Shown: positions 36,001 to 43,587 of the stretch, piece by piece
Layout of the letters: every line of letters starts with the position of its first letter
How positions within the stretch are numbered: the first letter of the stretch is position 1
Assembly (NCBI GenBank): GCA_900757615.1
Contig: CAAEON010000016.1
Location: forward strand, 1-54,528
Source: an uncultured Collinsella sp.
GTDB taxonomy: Bacteria > Actinomycetota > Coriobacteriia > Coriobacteriales > Coriobacteriaceae
Reading direction: 5' to 3'
DNA: 54,528 nucleotides
Position numbers and translations under genes: made by a program
The notes under the pieces: model-generated
What the model was told of the DNA's origin: nothing
The model's input: the letters and a program-made list of their open reading frames with translations, nothing else
Database searches by the model: none

Positions 36001-38577
36001 CTACTTGACCACCAGGTTGACCAGCTTGCCGGGCACGCAGATGGCCTTGACGACCGTCTTGCCCTCGAGCCACTTGGCGACGGCGGCCTCGGCGGCAGCC
36101 TGCATATCCTCATTGGAGGCATCGCGGGCAACGTCGACGCGGCCGCGGACCTTGCCGAGCACCTGGACCACGATCTGCACCGTGTCCTCAACGGACTCGG
36201 CCAGGTCGAACTCGGGCCAGGCGGCGGTGTAGGCGTTGCCCTCGCAGCCGAGGGCCTCGTGCCACAGCTCGTCGGCCCAGAACGGGCAGATGGGAGCAAG
36301 GACGCTCACGATATCCTTAGCCACGCCGTAGCACAGCGCCTTGTCGCGGGCGGTACCCTCGGTGGCGTTGAGGTAGGCGCTCGCCGCGTTGACGAGCTCC
36401 ATGACGGCCGAGATGGCGGTGTTGAACTGGCCGCGATCGAAGTCCTCGGTGCACTTGGCGATGGTACGGTGACGCTCGCGATAGAGCTTCATCGCGACCT
36501 CGTCGAGCGCGGACTTGTCGAAGGCCACGTTGGCGTCGCCGGACTGGACGAGCTGCCACACGATACGCCAGGCGCGCTTGATGAAGCGGTTGGCGCCCTC
36601 AACGGCCTTGGGATCCCAGTCGAAGTCCTTCTCGGGCGGGGCGATAAACAGGATCGCCAAACGCATGGTGTCGGCGCCGTAGGGCTCGATGACCGAGCTC
36701 GGAGGCACGACATTGCCCTTGGACTTGGACATGGTGTCGCCGTTCTCGTCCTTGACCATGCCCTGGCACAGCAGGTTGGTGAAGGGCTCGTCCACACTCA
36801 GCAGGCCCAAGTCGCGCAGCGCCTTGGTAAAGAAACGGCTGTAGAGCAGGTGCAGAATGGCGTGCTCGATGCCGCCGATGTAGTTATCGACGGGCATCCA
36901 ACGGTCGGCGGCTTCCTTGGAGAAGGGCAGCTCGGTGTTGTGCGGGTCGGTATAGCGCAGGTAGTACCAGCTGGAGCAGGTAAAGGTGTCCATGGTATCG
37001 GTCTCGCGCTTGGCCGGGCGACCGCAGACAGGGCAGGTGGTCTCGTAGAACTCCTTGCACTCGGCGAGGGTTTCGCCGGCGCCCAGGTCCAGGTTCTCGG
37101 GCAGCGTCACCGGCAGCTGATCCTCGGGCACGGGCACGATGCCGCAATGCTCGCAGTGGATGGCCGGGATGGGGTTGCCCCAATAGCGCTGGCGGCTGAT
37201 GAGCCAGTCGCGCAAGCGGAACTCGACCTTGCGACGGCCGCAGCCCATGGCCTCGAGGTCGGCCACGATGGCAGCCTCGCCCTCGGAGTGCTTGCCGCCG
37301 CGCATACCGGTGTACTTGCCGGACTGAACGAGCGTGCCCTCGGCAGCGTGGGCGCAATCCCAGTCGACGGTCTCGGCATGGAAGGTATCGATGGTCTCGC
37401 CGCTGGCCTCGACGGCAGCGCGATCGTCATCGTCCAGAATGATCGGCACGATCGGCAGGTCGTACTTACGGGCGAACTCAAAGTCGCGCTGGTCGCCGCA
37501 GGGAACGGCCATGACGGCACCGGTGCCGTAGTCGGCCACGACGTAGTCGGCAACCCACACGGGGAGCTTCTCGCCGTTGACGGGGTTCACCACGTAGCGG
37601 CCCGTAAAGGCGCCGTGCTTCTCGAGGGTGCCTTGGGCACGCTCGACGGCAGAGATATGCTTGGAGTCCTCGACGATCTTGGTGACGGCCTCCTCGTACT
37701 GAGTGCCCTCGACGAGCTCGTGCAGACGAGCGTACTCGGGAGCCAGGACAAAGAAGGAAACGCCAAAGAGCGTGTCGGCACGGGTGGTGAATACGGTGAT
37801 CTTGCCCTCGTCGCCCTCGATGGGCTCGCCATCGGCGTCGCACAGGGTAAAGTCGACCTCAGCGCCCTCGGAGCGACCGATCCAGTTGGCCTGCATCTGC
37901 TTGACGCGCTCGGGCCAGCCGGGGAGCTTCTCCAGGTCGTCGAGCAGCTCCTGGGAGTACTCGGTGATCTTGTAGTACCACTGCTCAAGGTCACGCTTCT
38001 CGGGCTCGGTGCCGCAGCGCCAGCACTTGCCCTCGGTCACCTGCTCGTTGGCCAAAACGGTCTTGCAGGTGGGGCACCAGTTGACCGGGTTCTTTTTGCG
38101 GTAGACCAGGCCCTTTTCCCACATCTTCTCAAAGATCCACTGACCCCATCGATAGTAGTCGGGGCTGCAGGTCTTAACGGTACGATCCAGATCGTAGGAG
38201 AAGCCCATGCGCCTCATCGTGGCGAGCGCCTGGTCCATGTTCTTATACGTCCAGGCGGCAGCCTGCGTGTTGTGCTTGATGGCGGCGTTCTCGGCGGGCA
38301 GACCAAAGGCGTCAAAGCCGATGGGATGCAGCACGTCAAAGCCGCGCATGCGGGCCTGACGGGCCATGGCATCGCCGATGGTATAGTTGCGCGCGTGGCC
38401 CATGTGCAGGTCGCCCGACGGATACGGGAACATCTCGAGCACATACTTCTTGGGCTTGGTGGCGTCGGTGTCGACGGCAAAGAGGTTGGAGTCCTCCCAG
38501 GCCTTCATCCACCGGGACTCAATGGCCTGCGCGTCGTAAGCAGGGATCTCGTCCTTATGATCTGTGCAATCGCACAT
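36001..38577 (-). CDS. leuS: Leucyl-tRNA synthetase
   Basis: The enzyme charges tRNA-Leu. The class I signature is PYPSGDLHMGHARNY (HMGH in the HIGH position) near 52-66. The second signature TMSKSKGNVV (KMSKS type) is near 617-626. The inserted editing domain and zinc cysteines (CPTC and CWRC near 171-187; CEHC and CPVC later) are present. Length of 858 is normal. AAGGAGC precedes the ATG. The leader contains no T-box I can recognise but does contain a long inverted repeat. Confidence 0.98.
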   Translation of the reverse strand: MCDCTDHKDEIPAYDAQAIESRWMKAWEDSNLFAVDTDATKPKKYVLEMFPYPSGDLHMGHARNYTIGDAMARQARMRGFDVLHPIGFDAFGLPAENAAIKHNTQAAAWTYKNMDQALATMRRMGFSYDLDRTVKTCSPDYYRWGQWIFEKMWEKGLVYRKKNPVNWCPTCKTVLANEQVTEGKCWRCGTEPEKRDLEQWYYKITEYSQELLDDLEKLPGWPERVKQMQANWIGRSEGAEVDFTLCDADGEPIEGDEGKITVFTTRADTLFGVSFFVLAPEYARLHELVEGTQYEEAVTKIVEDSKHISAVERAQGTLEKHGAFTGRYVVNPVNGEKLPVWVADYVVADYGTGAVMAVPCGDQRDFEFARKYDLPIVPIILDDDDRAAVEASGETIDTFHAETVDWDCAHAAEGTLVQSGKYTGMRGGKHSEGEAAIVADLEAMGCGRRKVEFRLRDWLISRQRYWGNPIPAIHCEHCGIVPVPEDQLPVTLPENLDLGAGETLAECKEFYETTCPVCGRPAKRETDTMDTFTCSSWYYLRYTDPHNTELPFSKEAADRWMPVDNYIGGIEHAILHLLYSRFFTKALRDLGLLSVDEPFTNLLCQGMVKDENGDTMSKSKGNVVPPSSVIEPYGADTMRLAILFIAPPEKDFDWDPKAVEGANRFIKRAWRIVWQLVQSGDANVAFDKSALDEVAMKLYRERHRTIAKCTEDFDRGQFNTAISAVMELVNAASAYLNATEGTARDKALCYGVAKDIVSVLAPICPFWADELWHEALGCEGNAYTAAWPEFDLAESVEDTVQIVVQVLGKVRGRVDVARDASNEDMQAAAEAAVAKWLEGKTVVKAICVPGKLVNLVVK

Positions 38578-38602
38578 ATCAGCTCCTTTGTTATCTCGGT
38601 TG

Positions 38603-38721
38603 GGGCCGGGCGGCTAGGCTTTACTCGCTACTGCGGACAGTCCTGCGCAAGACGGACAGCACATTAAGTGCTGTCCTTTGCGTGCGGAACTTGTATCGAG
38701 CAAAGCCTAGCCGCCCGGCCC
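38603..38721. repeat. 119-bp nested inverted repeat upstream of leuS
   Basis: The arms 38603-38627 and 38697-38721 match at 24 of 25 positions. The interior has a second hairpin, GGACAGCAC and GTGCTGTCC around ATTAA, with partial extension through CGCAA. As RNA on the minus strand it would be the leuS leader. No T-box bulge or specifier pattern is apparent. It may be an intergenic repeat or a structured leader. Confidence 0.75.
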
Positions 38722-38755
38722 TAGGGTTAACTTGGTTGATGATAGCAAATACAAC

Positions 38756-38790
38756 AAGCGAGATGTCTGCGACTTGCAGGCATCTCGCTT
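38756..38790. terminator. Palindromic hairpin between guaB and leuS
   Basis: AAGCGAGATGTCTGC (38756-38770) and GCAGGCATCTCGCTT (38776-38790) pair along 15 bp with one wobble around GACTT. On the minus strand TTGTTGTATTTG follows. It is probably the guaB terminator. Confidence 0.7.
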
Positions 38791-38850
38791 TATCTAAATA
38801 ACGTGGTTGGGAATCAACCTTTGTCTGAAACTCGTTCTAGCACGAACGGG

Positions 38851-38944
38851 TTTTCCAGGTGCCGCAGATTGCCGTGAAAGAGGAGCGCCGCGTACTTAGG
38901 TACGCAAGCGACGGTTTGAACGGCAAGGTGCGGTGCCTGGGAAA
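38851..38944. repeat. 94-bp nested inverted repeat directly after guaB
   Basis: The outer arms 38851-38875 and 38920-38944 pair over 25 positions with a few wobbles and two mismatches. Inside lies a perfect hairpin, GCGTAC and GTACGC around TTAG (38890-38905). The structure ends only six bases from the guaB stop. Its plan (long arms enclosing a short hairpin) is like that of the element at 38603-38721. Confidence 0.65.
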
Positions 38945-38949
38945 GTCGC

Positions 38950-40461
38950 TTATCGATAAGACACAGACTGCTGGGAGTCTTTCACGACAACGTCGTGGGC
39001 GCCGCCTTCGACGATGGAGGTGGAGCTCACCAGGGTCAGGCGTGCCTTTTCCTGGAGCTCGGGGATCGAGAGGGCGCCGCAGTTGCACATCGTGGACTTG
39101 ACCTTGTAGAGCGTGCCGCCTACGCCGTCCTTGAGGGAGCCGGCGTAGGGAACGTAGGAGTCGACGCCCTCGACGAAGCTAAGCTTCGCAGCGCCGCCCA
39201 GGTCATAGCGCTGCCAGTTGCGGGCACGCGCAGAACCCTCGCCCCAGTACTCCTTCATGTACTGACCGTTCACATTGACGCGCTCGGTCGGGCTCTCGTC
39301 AAAGCGGGCGAAGTAGCGACCCAGCATCATAAAGTCGGCACCCATGGCAAGGGCGAGCGTCATGTGGTAGTCGTAGACGATGCCGCCGTCGGAGCACACG
39401 GGCACGTAGACGCCGGTCTCCTCGTAGTACTCGTCACGGGCGCGGCAGACGTCGATCAGCGCGGTGGCCTGGCCACGGCCGATACCCTTGGTCTCGCGGG
39501 TGATGCAGATAGAACCGCCGCCGATACCGACCTTGATGAAGTCGGCACCGCAGTCGGCCAGGAAGCGGAAGCCCTCGGCGTCGACAACGTTGCCGGCACC
39601 GACCTTGACGTCCTCGCCGTAGTTGGCACGGATCCACTCGATGGTGCGCTTCTGCCACTCGCTGAAGCCCTCGGAGGAGTCGATGCACAGGACGTCGGCG
39701 CCGGCCTCGATGAGCAGCGGCACGCGCTCGGCATAGTCGCGAGTGTTGATACCGGCGCCGACCATGTAGCGCTTGTCGTTATCGAGCAGCTCGTTGGGGT
39801 TGGTCTTGTGGCTGTCGTAGTCCTTGCGGAAGACGATGCCCATGAGGTGATCGTTGTCGTCAACGATCGGCAGGGCGTTGAGCTTGTTGTCCCAGATCAC
39901 GTCGTTGGCAACCTTGAGGCTAATGTTCTTGTCGCCCACGATGAGCTGCTCACGCGGGGTCATGAACTCGGAGACCTTCTTCTGATGGTCATCGCGGCTG
40001 GGGCGATAATCGCGGCTGGTGACGATGCCCAGGAGCTTGCCCTTGGGAGTGCCGTCGTCGGTGACCGGCATGGTGGAGTGACCGGTCTTCTCCTTGAGCT
40101 CGATGACCTGCTCCATGGTCATATCGGGGGTCAGCGTAGAATCGGACTGAACGAAACCAGCCTTGTGATCCTTGACGGCCTTGACCATAGCGGCCTCGGA
40201 CTCGGCACTCTGGGAACCGTAAATGAAGGACAGGCCACCCTCGGTAGCGAGCGCGACACCCATGTCGACGCCCGAGACGGACTGCATGATGGCGGAAACC
40301 ATGGGGATGTTCAGGGTGATTGCCGGCTTCTCACCGCGCTTAAAGCGGGTTAGCGGCGTCTTAAGAGAGACGTTGTTGGGGATGCACTGCGAGGACGAGT
40401 AGCCAGGGACCAGCAGATACTCCGAAAACGTGTGGGACTCACCGGGAAAGAACGTAGCCAT
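38950..40461 (-). CDS. guaB: Inosine-5'-monophosphate dehydrogenase
   Basis: The enzyme oxidises IMP to XMP, the committed step to GMP. The 503-residue barrel carries two inserted CBS domains (about 110-230; VSEFMTPREQLIV and LNALPIVDDNDHLMGIV). The catalytic cysteine lies in KVGIGGGSICITRE, where the usual proline of GPGS is glycine. The flap contains NWQRYDLGG, whose Arg-Tyr pair separates IMPDH from GMP reductase. A strong AAAGGAGAAAC precedes the ATG. The 180-base leader has GCCCAACCTTGGGC, a short palindrome at 40511-40524, and no clear riboswitch. Confidence 0.94.
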   Translation of the reverse strand: MATFFPGESHTFSEYLLVPGYSSSQCIPNNVSLKTPLTRFKRGEKPAITLNIPMVSAIMQSVSGVDMGVALATEGGLSFIYGSQSAESEAAMVKAVKDHKAGFVQSDSTLTPDMTMEQVIELKEKTGHSTMPVTDDGTPKGKLLGIVTSRDYRPSRDDHQKKVSEFMTPREQLIVGDKNISLKVANDVIWDNKLNALPIVDDNDHLMGIVFRKDYDSHKTNPNELLDNDKRYMVGAGINTRDYAERVPLLIEAGADVLCIDSSEGFSEWQKRTIEWIRANYGEDVKVGAGNVVDAEGFRFLADCGADFIKVGIGGGSICITRETKGIGRGQATALIDVCRARDEYYEETGVYVPVCSDGGIVYDYHMTLALAMGADFMMLGRYFARFDESPTERVNVNGQYMKEYWGEGSARARNWQRYDLGGAAKLSFVEGVDSYVPYAGSLKDGVGGTLYKVKSTMCNCGALSIPELQEKARLTLVSSTSIVEGGAHDVVVKDSQQSVSYR

Positions 40462-40654
40462 GTTTCTCCTTTTTCCATGCGACCGGTCGGCTGCAGGCCT
40501 CGTAGGACCCAGCCCAACCTTGGGCGCCCAATACTGGGGAAGTATCTTAACGCACTTTGACTGCTACAATGCATGATTTAAGAAGAGCACACGAGGGTTT
40601 GACGCAGGCTTTGCGTTTGCCCAGCAAACACTTTAGCGGGGAGACGTGGAGCAT

Positions 40655-40999
40655 ATGAAGTACAAGACGACGGCAAAGTTGGTCATTCAGTCGTGCGACA
40701 AAGACCTGCCGGGCGTGTTCGGCCACGGCTGCGTCTTGCTGCTGCAGGGTATTGCCCGCGAGCGCTCGCTCAACCGCGCCGCCAAGAGCATGGGCATGGC
40801 GTATTCCAAGGCCTGGCGCATCGTGAACGAGGCGGAAGGCCAGCTAGGCTGCAAGCTCATCGAGCGCGACGGCGCCCGCGGATCCACGCTCACGCCGGCC
40901 GGCGAGCGAGCCATAGCAGTCTACGAGGAGCTGCAGGCCGACATCAACAACGTCATCGCCACCAAAGCAAACGACCTCATCGCCAGCATCAAAAAGTAG
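40655..40999 (+). CDS. ModE-like winged helix-turn-helix regulator
   Basis: The 114-residue protein matches the N-terminal DNA-binding part of ModE and LysR-type regulators: RERSLNRAAKSMGMAYSKAW, then GQLGCKLIERDGARGSTLTPAGE. No molybdate-binding (MOP) domain is present, so it is the short single-domain form. The ATG at 40655 has GGGGAG and GGAG upstream; a GTG at 40646 is possible. No molybdenum genes lie nearby. It diverges from guaB and its TAG stop falls in a 35-bp inverted repeat. Confidence 0.85.
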   Translation: MKYKTTAKLVIQSCDKDLPGVFGHGCVLLLQGIARERSLNRAAKSMGMAYSKAWRIVNEAEGQLGCKLIERDGARGSTLTPAGERAIAVYEELQADINNVIATKANDLIASIKK

Positions 41000-41104
41000 C
41001 TAATTTGGGACGGGGCTTTTTTAGCTACCCATCCAGAGCATTCTTGACTCATAGCCAAAAATTGACATTGGGTAGCTAAAAAAGCCCCGTCCCAAATTAG
41101 CTAC
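40996..41104. repeat. GGGGAC-type element, copy D: perfect 35-bp inverted repeat
   Basis: The arms 40996-41030 and 41070-41104 are perfect 35-bp complements separated by 39 bases. Each arm is itself a smaller inverted repeat, GTAGCTAA and TTAGCTAC around a TTTGGGACGGGG core with a T-tract. The TAG stop of the plus-strand gene (40997-40999) and that of the minus-strand gene (41101-41103) both lie at the arm ends. It can act as a bidirectional terminator. Confidence 0.85.
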
Positions 41105-42093
41105 TTACGGAGGGCGTTGTCTAGGACGGACGCTACAACCAGGGGGTTGTCGGTGCCGGCGAAAAGGCGAATGGTGCTTGCCTGCTTGCCGCGTGGGGCC
41201 GAAAGGCGCGTTGCTGAGCCGCCGGCGGGTGATGCGCGGAATTCGTCCGGCAGCATGCTGAAGAATTCGCCCGCGGTGTAGTCCATCAGGTCAAACTCTA
41301 CTGCCGGGCCAAAACCATGCTCCAGGATGCCGGTCGAGATGGCATGGTCGGAATGCGAGGTCAGCCCGGGATAGCGCACGTTGCGCACCATCTCGTTGGC
41401 AGCAAGATACTCGGCCAGCGCACGGGCGCGGTCGAAGTGCGCCTGCATGCGGGTGTCGAGCGTTTCGAGCCCGTGCTCTAGAACCTCGGACTCAACGGAG
41501 GACAAGTCGAGCGCGGCCAATCCACACCCTTCGAGCAACGCGTGCGCGCACTCGGCAGCAGCATCCACACGATGGCGCTTGAGCTGCGAGCGCGCCACCG
41601 AAGCGGCAACGAGCTTACGCGGAGCCTTACCGGCACACACGCGGTCGAGTGCCTCGAGCGACAGCGCAGCGCCCAGCCGCAGCGGATCGCAGCCAAAAGC
41701 CGACGCCACGGTGTTGTCCACAACCAGCAGCGCGCGGGCCTCACGAGCCGCGCGGCCCAGAGCGCGAAGGTCAGGCACACGCAGACCAAACCCGCCGATG
41801 GAGTTGACGAACCACCACAGGTGCGGACCCTCGGCATCAAACGAAGCAACAAAGCCCTTGGACGCGGCGGCAAACGCTGCAACCGAGGGCTCCCCCACCA
41901 TCACAACATCGCAGCCATCAAAGCCGCGCGCAAACGCTTCGGCAAAGTCATCCGCAAAGGCCACCAAGCGATCGGCGGGCTGCACAATCCCCAGCAGCGA
42001 CAGCGCCGCCGGCACATGCGAGGCCGCAACAAGACGCGCCTCACGCGCACCAGTCCTTACGGCCCAGGTCTCTTCAAGCTGCTGCACGTCCAT
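41101..42093 (-). CDS. Degenerate Cys/Met-metabolism PLP-fold protein (probable pseudoenzyme)
   Basis: The 330-residue sequence follows the fold of cystathionine gamma-synthase relatives. It has RALLVVDNTVASAFGCDPL (the PLP-aspartate strand), VRNVRYPGLTSHSDH, and a C-terminal LSAPRGKQASTIRLFAGTDNP. The segment that should hold the PLP lysine (HSATKYLGGH type) is replaced by SLEALDRVCAGKAPRKLVAAS, and the N-terminal region is short. I therefore infer no normal PLP chemistry. It precedes the DUF4956 gene region but is separated from it by 33 bases on the downstream side, and may share the pel transcript. Confidence 0.7.
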   Translation of the reverse strand: MDVQQLEETWAVRTGAREARLVAASHVPAALSLLGIVQPADRLVAFADDFAEAFARGFDGCDVVMVGEPSVAAFAAASKGFVASFDAEGPHLWWFVNSIGGFGLRVPDLRALGRAAREARALLVVDNTVASAFGCDPLRLGAALSLEALDRVCAGKAPRKLVAASVARSQLKRHRVDAAAECAHALLEGCGLAALDLSSVESEVLEHGLETLDTRMQAHFDRARALAEYLAANEMVRNVRYPGLTSHSDHAISTGILEHGFGPAVEFDLMDYTAGEFFSMLPDEFRASPAGGSATRLSAPRGKQASTIRLFAGTDNPLVVASVLDNALRK

Positions 42094-42126
42094 GCGACAC
42101 CGTCCCTTAAATAAAACTGAACCAAA

Positions 42127-42792
42127 CTAGCCGTGGTATTCGCCGTTGTACTGGATGAGCGTCAGGTCCTCAACGCCGTCGAGCGCGCGAATCGCATCGG
42201 CATAGGGCATATCCACACCGTCCGAGAACACCTCGACGGCCATCTCGACCTTGTCGCCGCGCATGGTCTTGGACTTGACGGTAAACTTGGTGCGGCCAAA
42301 AGCGCGCACGATATCGTCGCCGGTGGTCTGGCCCGTGTAGTGGATGACCATCATGTACACGCGCGCCTTGTCCTGGTGGCTCGCAAAGCCGGCAATCATC
42401 ACCACGATCACCACCGCTGTGAGTCCCACGAGCGCATACATGCCGGCGCCGGCCGTAATGCCCGTAGTAATGGCCCAAAACAGATAGAGCAGGTCGAGAG
42501 GGTCCTTGACCGCCGTACGGTAACGCACGATGGACAAAGCACCGACCATACCGAGCGAGATGACCACGTTCGTCGAGATCGCGAGCGTGACCATGCAGGT
42601 AAGCACGCACATACCCACGAGCGTCACGGCAAAGCTGCGCGAATAGACCACACCGGTAAAAAAGCGCTTGTACACGTAATAGATCAGGATGCCCATGGCG
42701 AGCGCCACGAGCAGCGAAAGGCCAATCTTGGCAGGGTCGACCTGGCCAAACGCCTCCAAGACGGAGTTCTTAAAAAAGTCCCTGGTGCTCAT
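42127..42792 (-). CDS. DUF4956 membrane protein
   Basis: The 221-residue protein has four hydrophobic segments (about 22-42, 52-75, 98-112 and 117-138), with the DUF4956 core ISLGMVGALSIVRYRTAVKDP between them. A cytoplasmic C-terminal domain of about 80 residues follows. The biochemical role is unknown. DUF4956 genes often sit beside VTC-domain and CotH genes, as here, where it starts three bases after the VTC gene. It ends an eight-gene operon that begins with pelD. Confidence 0.88.
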   Translation of the reverse strand: MSTRDFFKNSVLEAFGQVDPAKIGLSLLVALAMGILIYYVYKRFFTGVVYSRSFAVTLVGMCVLTCMVTLAISTNVVISLGMVGALSIVRYRTAVKDPLDLLYLFWAITTGITAGAGMYALVGLTAVVIVVMIAGFASHQDKARVYMMVIHYTGQTTGDDIVRAFGRTKFTVKSKTMRGDKVEMAVEVFSDGVDMPYADAIRALDGVEDLTLIQYNGEYHG

Positions 42793-42795
42793 GGT

Positions 42796-43587
42796 CTAAA
42801 TATCCCCTCGGTTCCCAAAATCCGATTCCCAGTAGTTAAATCCGCGCAGATAGGCGGTCTTTTCGTAACACAGGCAGTACTTGGAGACCGCCGTGAGCTC
42901 AGCCGCGCCCGGCGGCACCATATCGCGCACCAGCTGCGGGCAAAACTCCGTAAACTTGACCTCCATCACCAGCTTGCCGGGCTCCAGGACCGGCAGCGCG
43001 GGCAGCGTCGCGTCAAAGATATCGAAGCTTCCCACCGCAGTGCGCACGTTGGCGTCAAACGTGATGCGCACGGTGCCTTCATCCATCACCCACGGCTCGC
43101 GCTCGTAGTCCACGATGGTCCGCGGTCGCATCATATTGCAGATGCACTCGATGTAGAACTCGCGACAGAGCGGATAGGGGCTCCTTAGCAAAAAGTCGTA
43201 GTCGCCAGCCAGAATCTGCTCAAACTCGCCACGCGTGAGCGGTGCGTCCTCCTTGTAGATCCAGCTGCCGTACTTCTTTTTGCGCTCGAGCTTAATCACC
43301 TTATCGCTGCCGTTATAGATGCGCACGCGGTACTTTTTACGCATAAGGATACCAGCGTCTTTTTCCTCGTAGGCCGAGTTGCAGTAGTCGTCAAAGTACA
43401 GGCTGCGAATGGTGTAACCGCCCGCCTGCGCATGCTTGTCCAGCTTAAACACCGGCGCCATGCGGCAGGCAAGCGCGGCGTGCTCGCCCTCGTTAATGAG
43501 ATATTTAAGCTCGTGGCGGTAACGCTCCTGCGTGGTACGCGCTGGCGGGGCCGCCAGGCGCTCGAGCAGCACACTAGCCCTCCTCAT
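42796..43587 (-). CDS. VTC-domain protein (polyphosphate polymerase-like)
   Basis: The 263-residue cytosolic protein has the VTC tunnel-fold pattern: RYRHELKYLINEGEH, GGYTIRSLYFDDYCNSAYEEK, RKKYRVRIYNGSDKVIKLERKKK, and a late VMEVKFTEFCPQLV. In yeast Vtc4 this fold makes polyphosphate from ATP, and the basic residues in these strands are kept. Bacterial roles are uncertain. The ATG at 43587 overlaps the cotH end by 14 bases and has GGAGG before it; a GTG at 43572 also has a good AGGAGG site. Confidence 0.85.
   Translation of the reverse strand: MRRASVLLERLAAPPARTTQERYRHELKYLINEGEHAALACRMAPVFKLDKHAQAGGYTIRSLYFDDYCNSAYEEKDAGILMRKKYRVRIYNGSDKVIKLERKKKYGSWIYKEDAPLTRGEFEQILAGDYDFLLRSPYPLCREFYIECICNMMRPRTIVDYEREPWVMDEGTVRITFDANVRTAVGSFDIFDATLPALPVLEPGKLVMEVKFTEFCPQLVRDMVPPGAAELTAVSKYCLCYEKTAYLRGFNYWESDFGNRGDI

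Noticed and set aside
35977..38667. Plus-strand open frame of 896 codons opposite leuS
   Set aside because: It is an antisense shadow; leuS has both class I signatures and the editing domain on the minus strand.
38603..38721. T-box riboswitch upstream of leuS
   Set aside because: I looked for the conserved antiterminator bulge and a leucine specifier and did not find them. The strong inverted repeat lacks a T-tract at its end.
40462..40654. Purine riboswitch upstream of guaB
   Set aside because: There is only a short palindrome and no purine-aptamer core that I can recognise.
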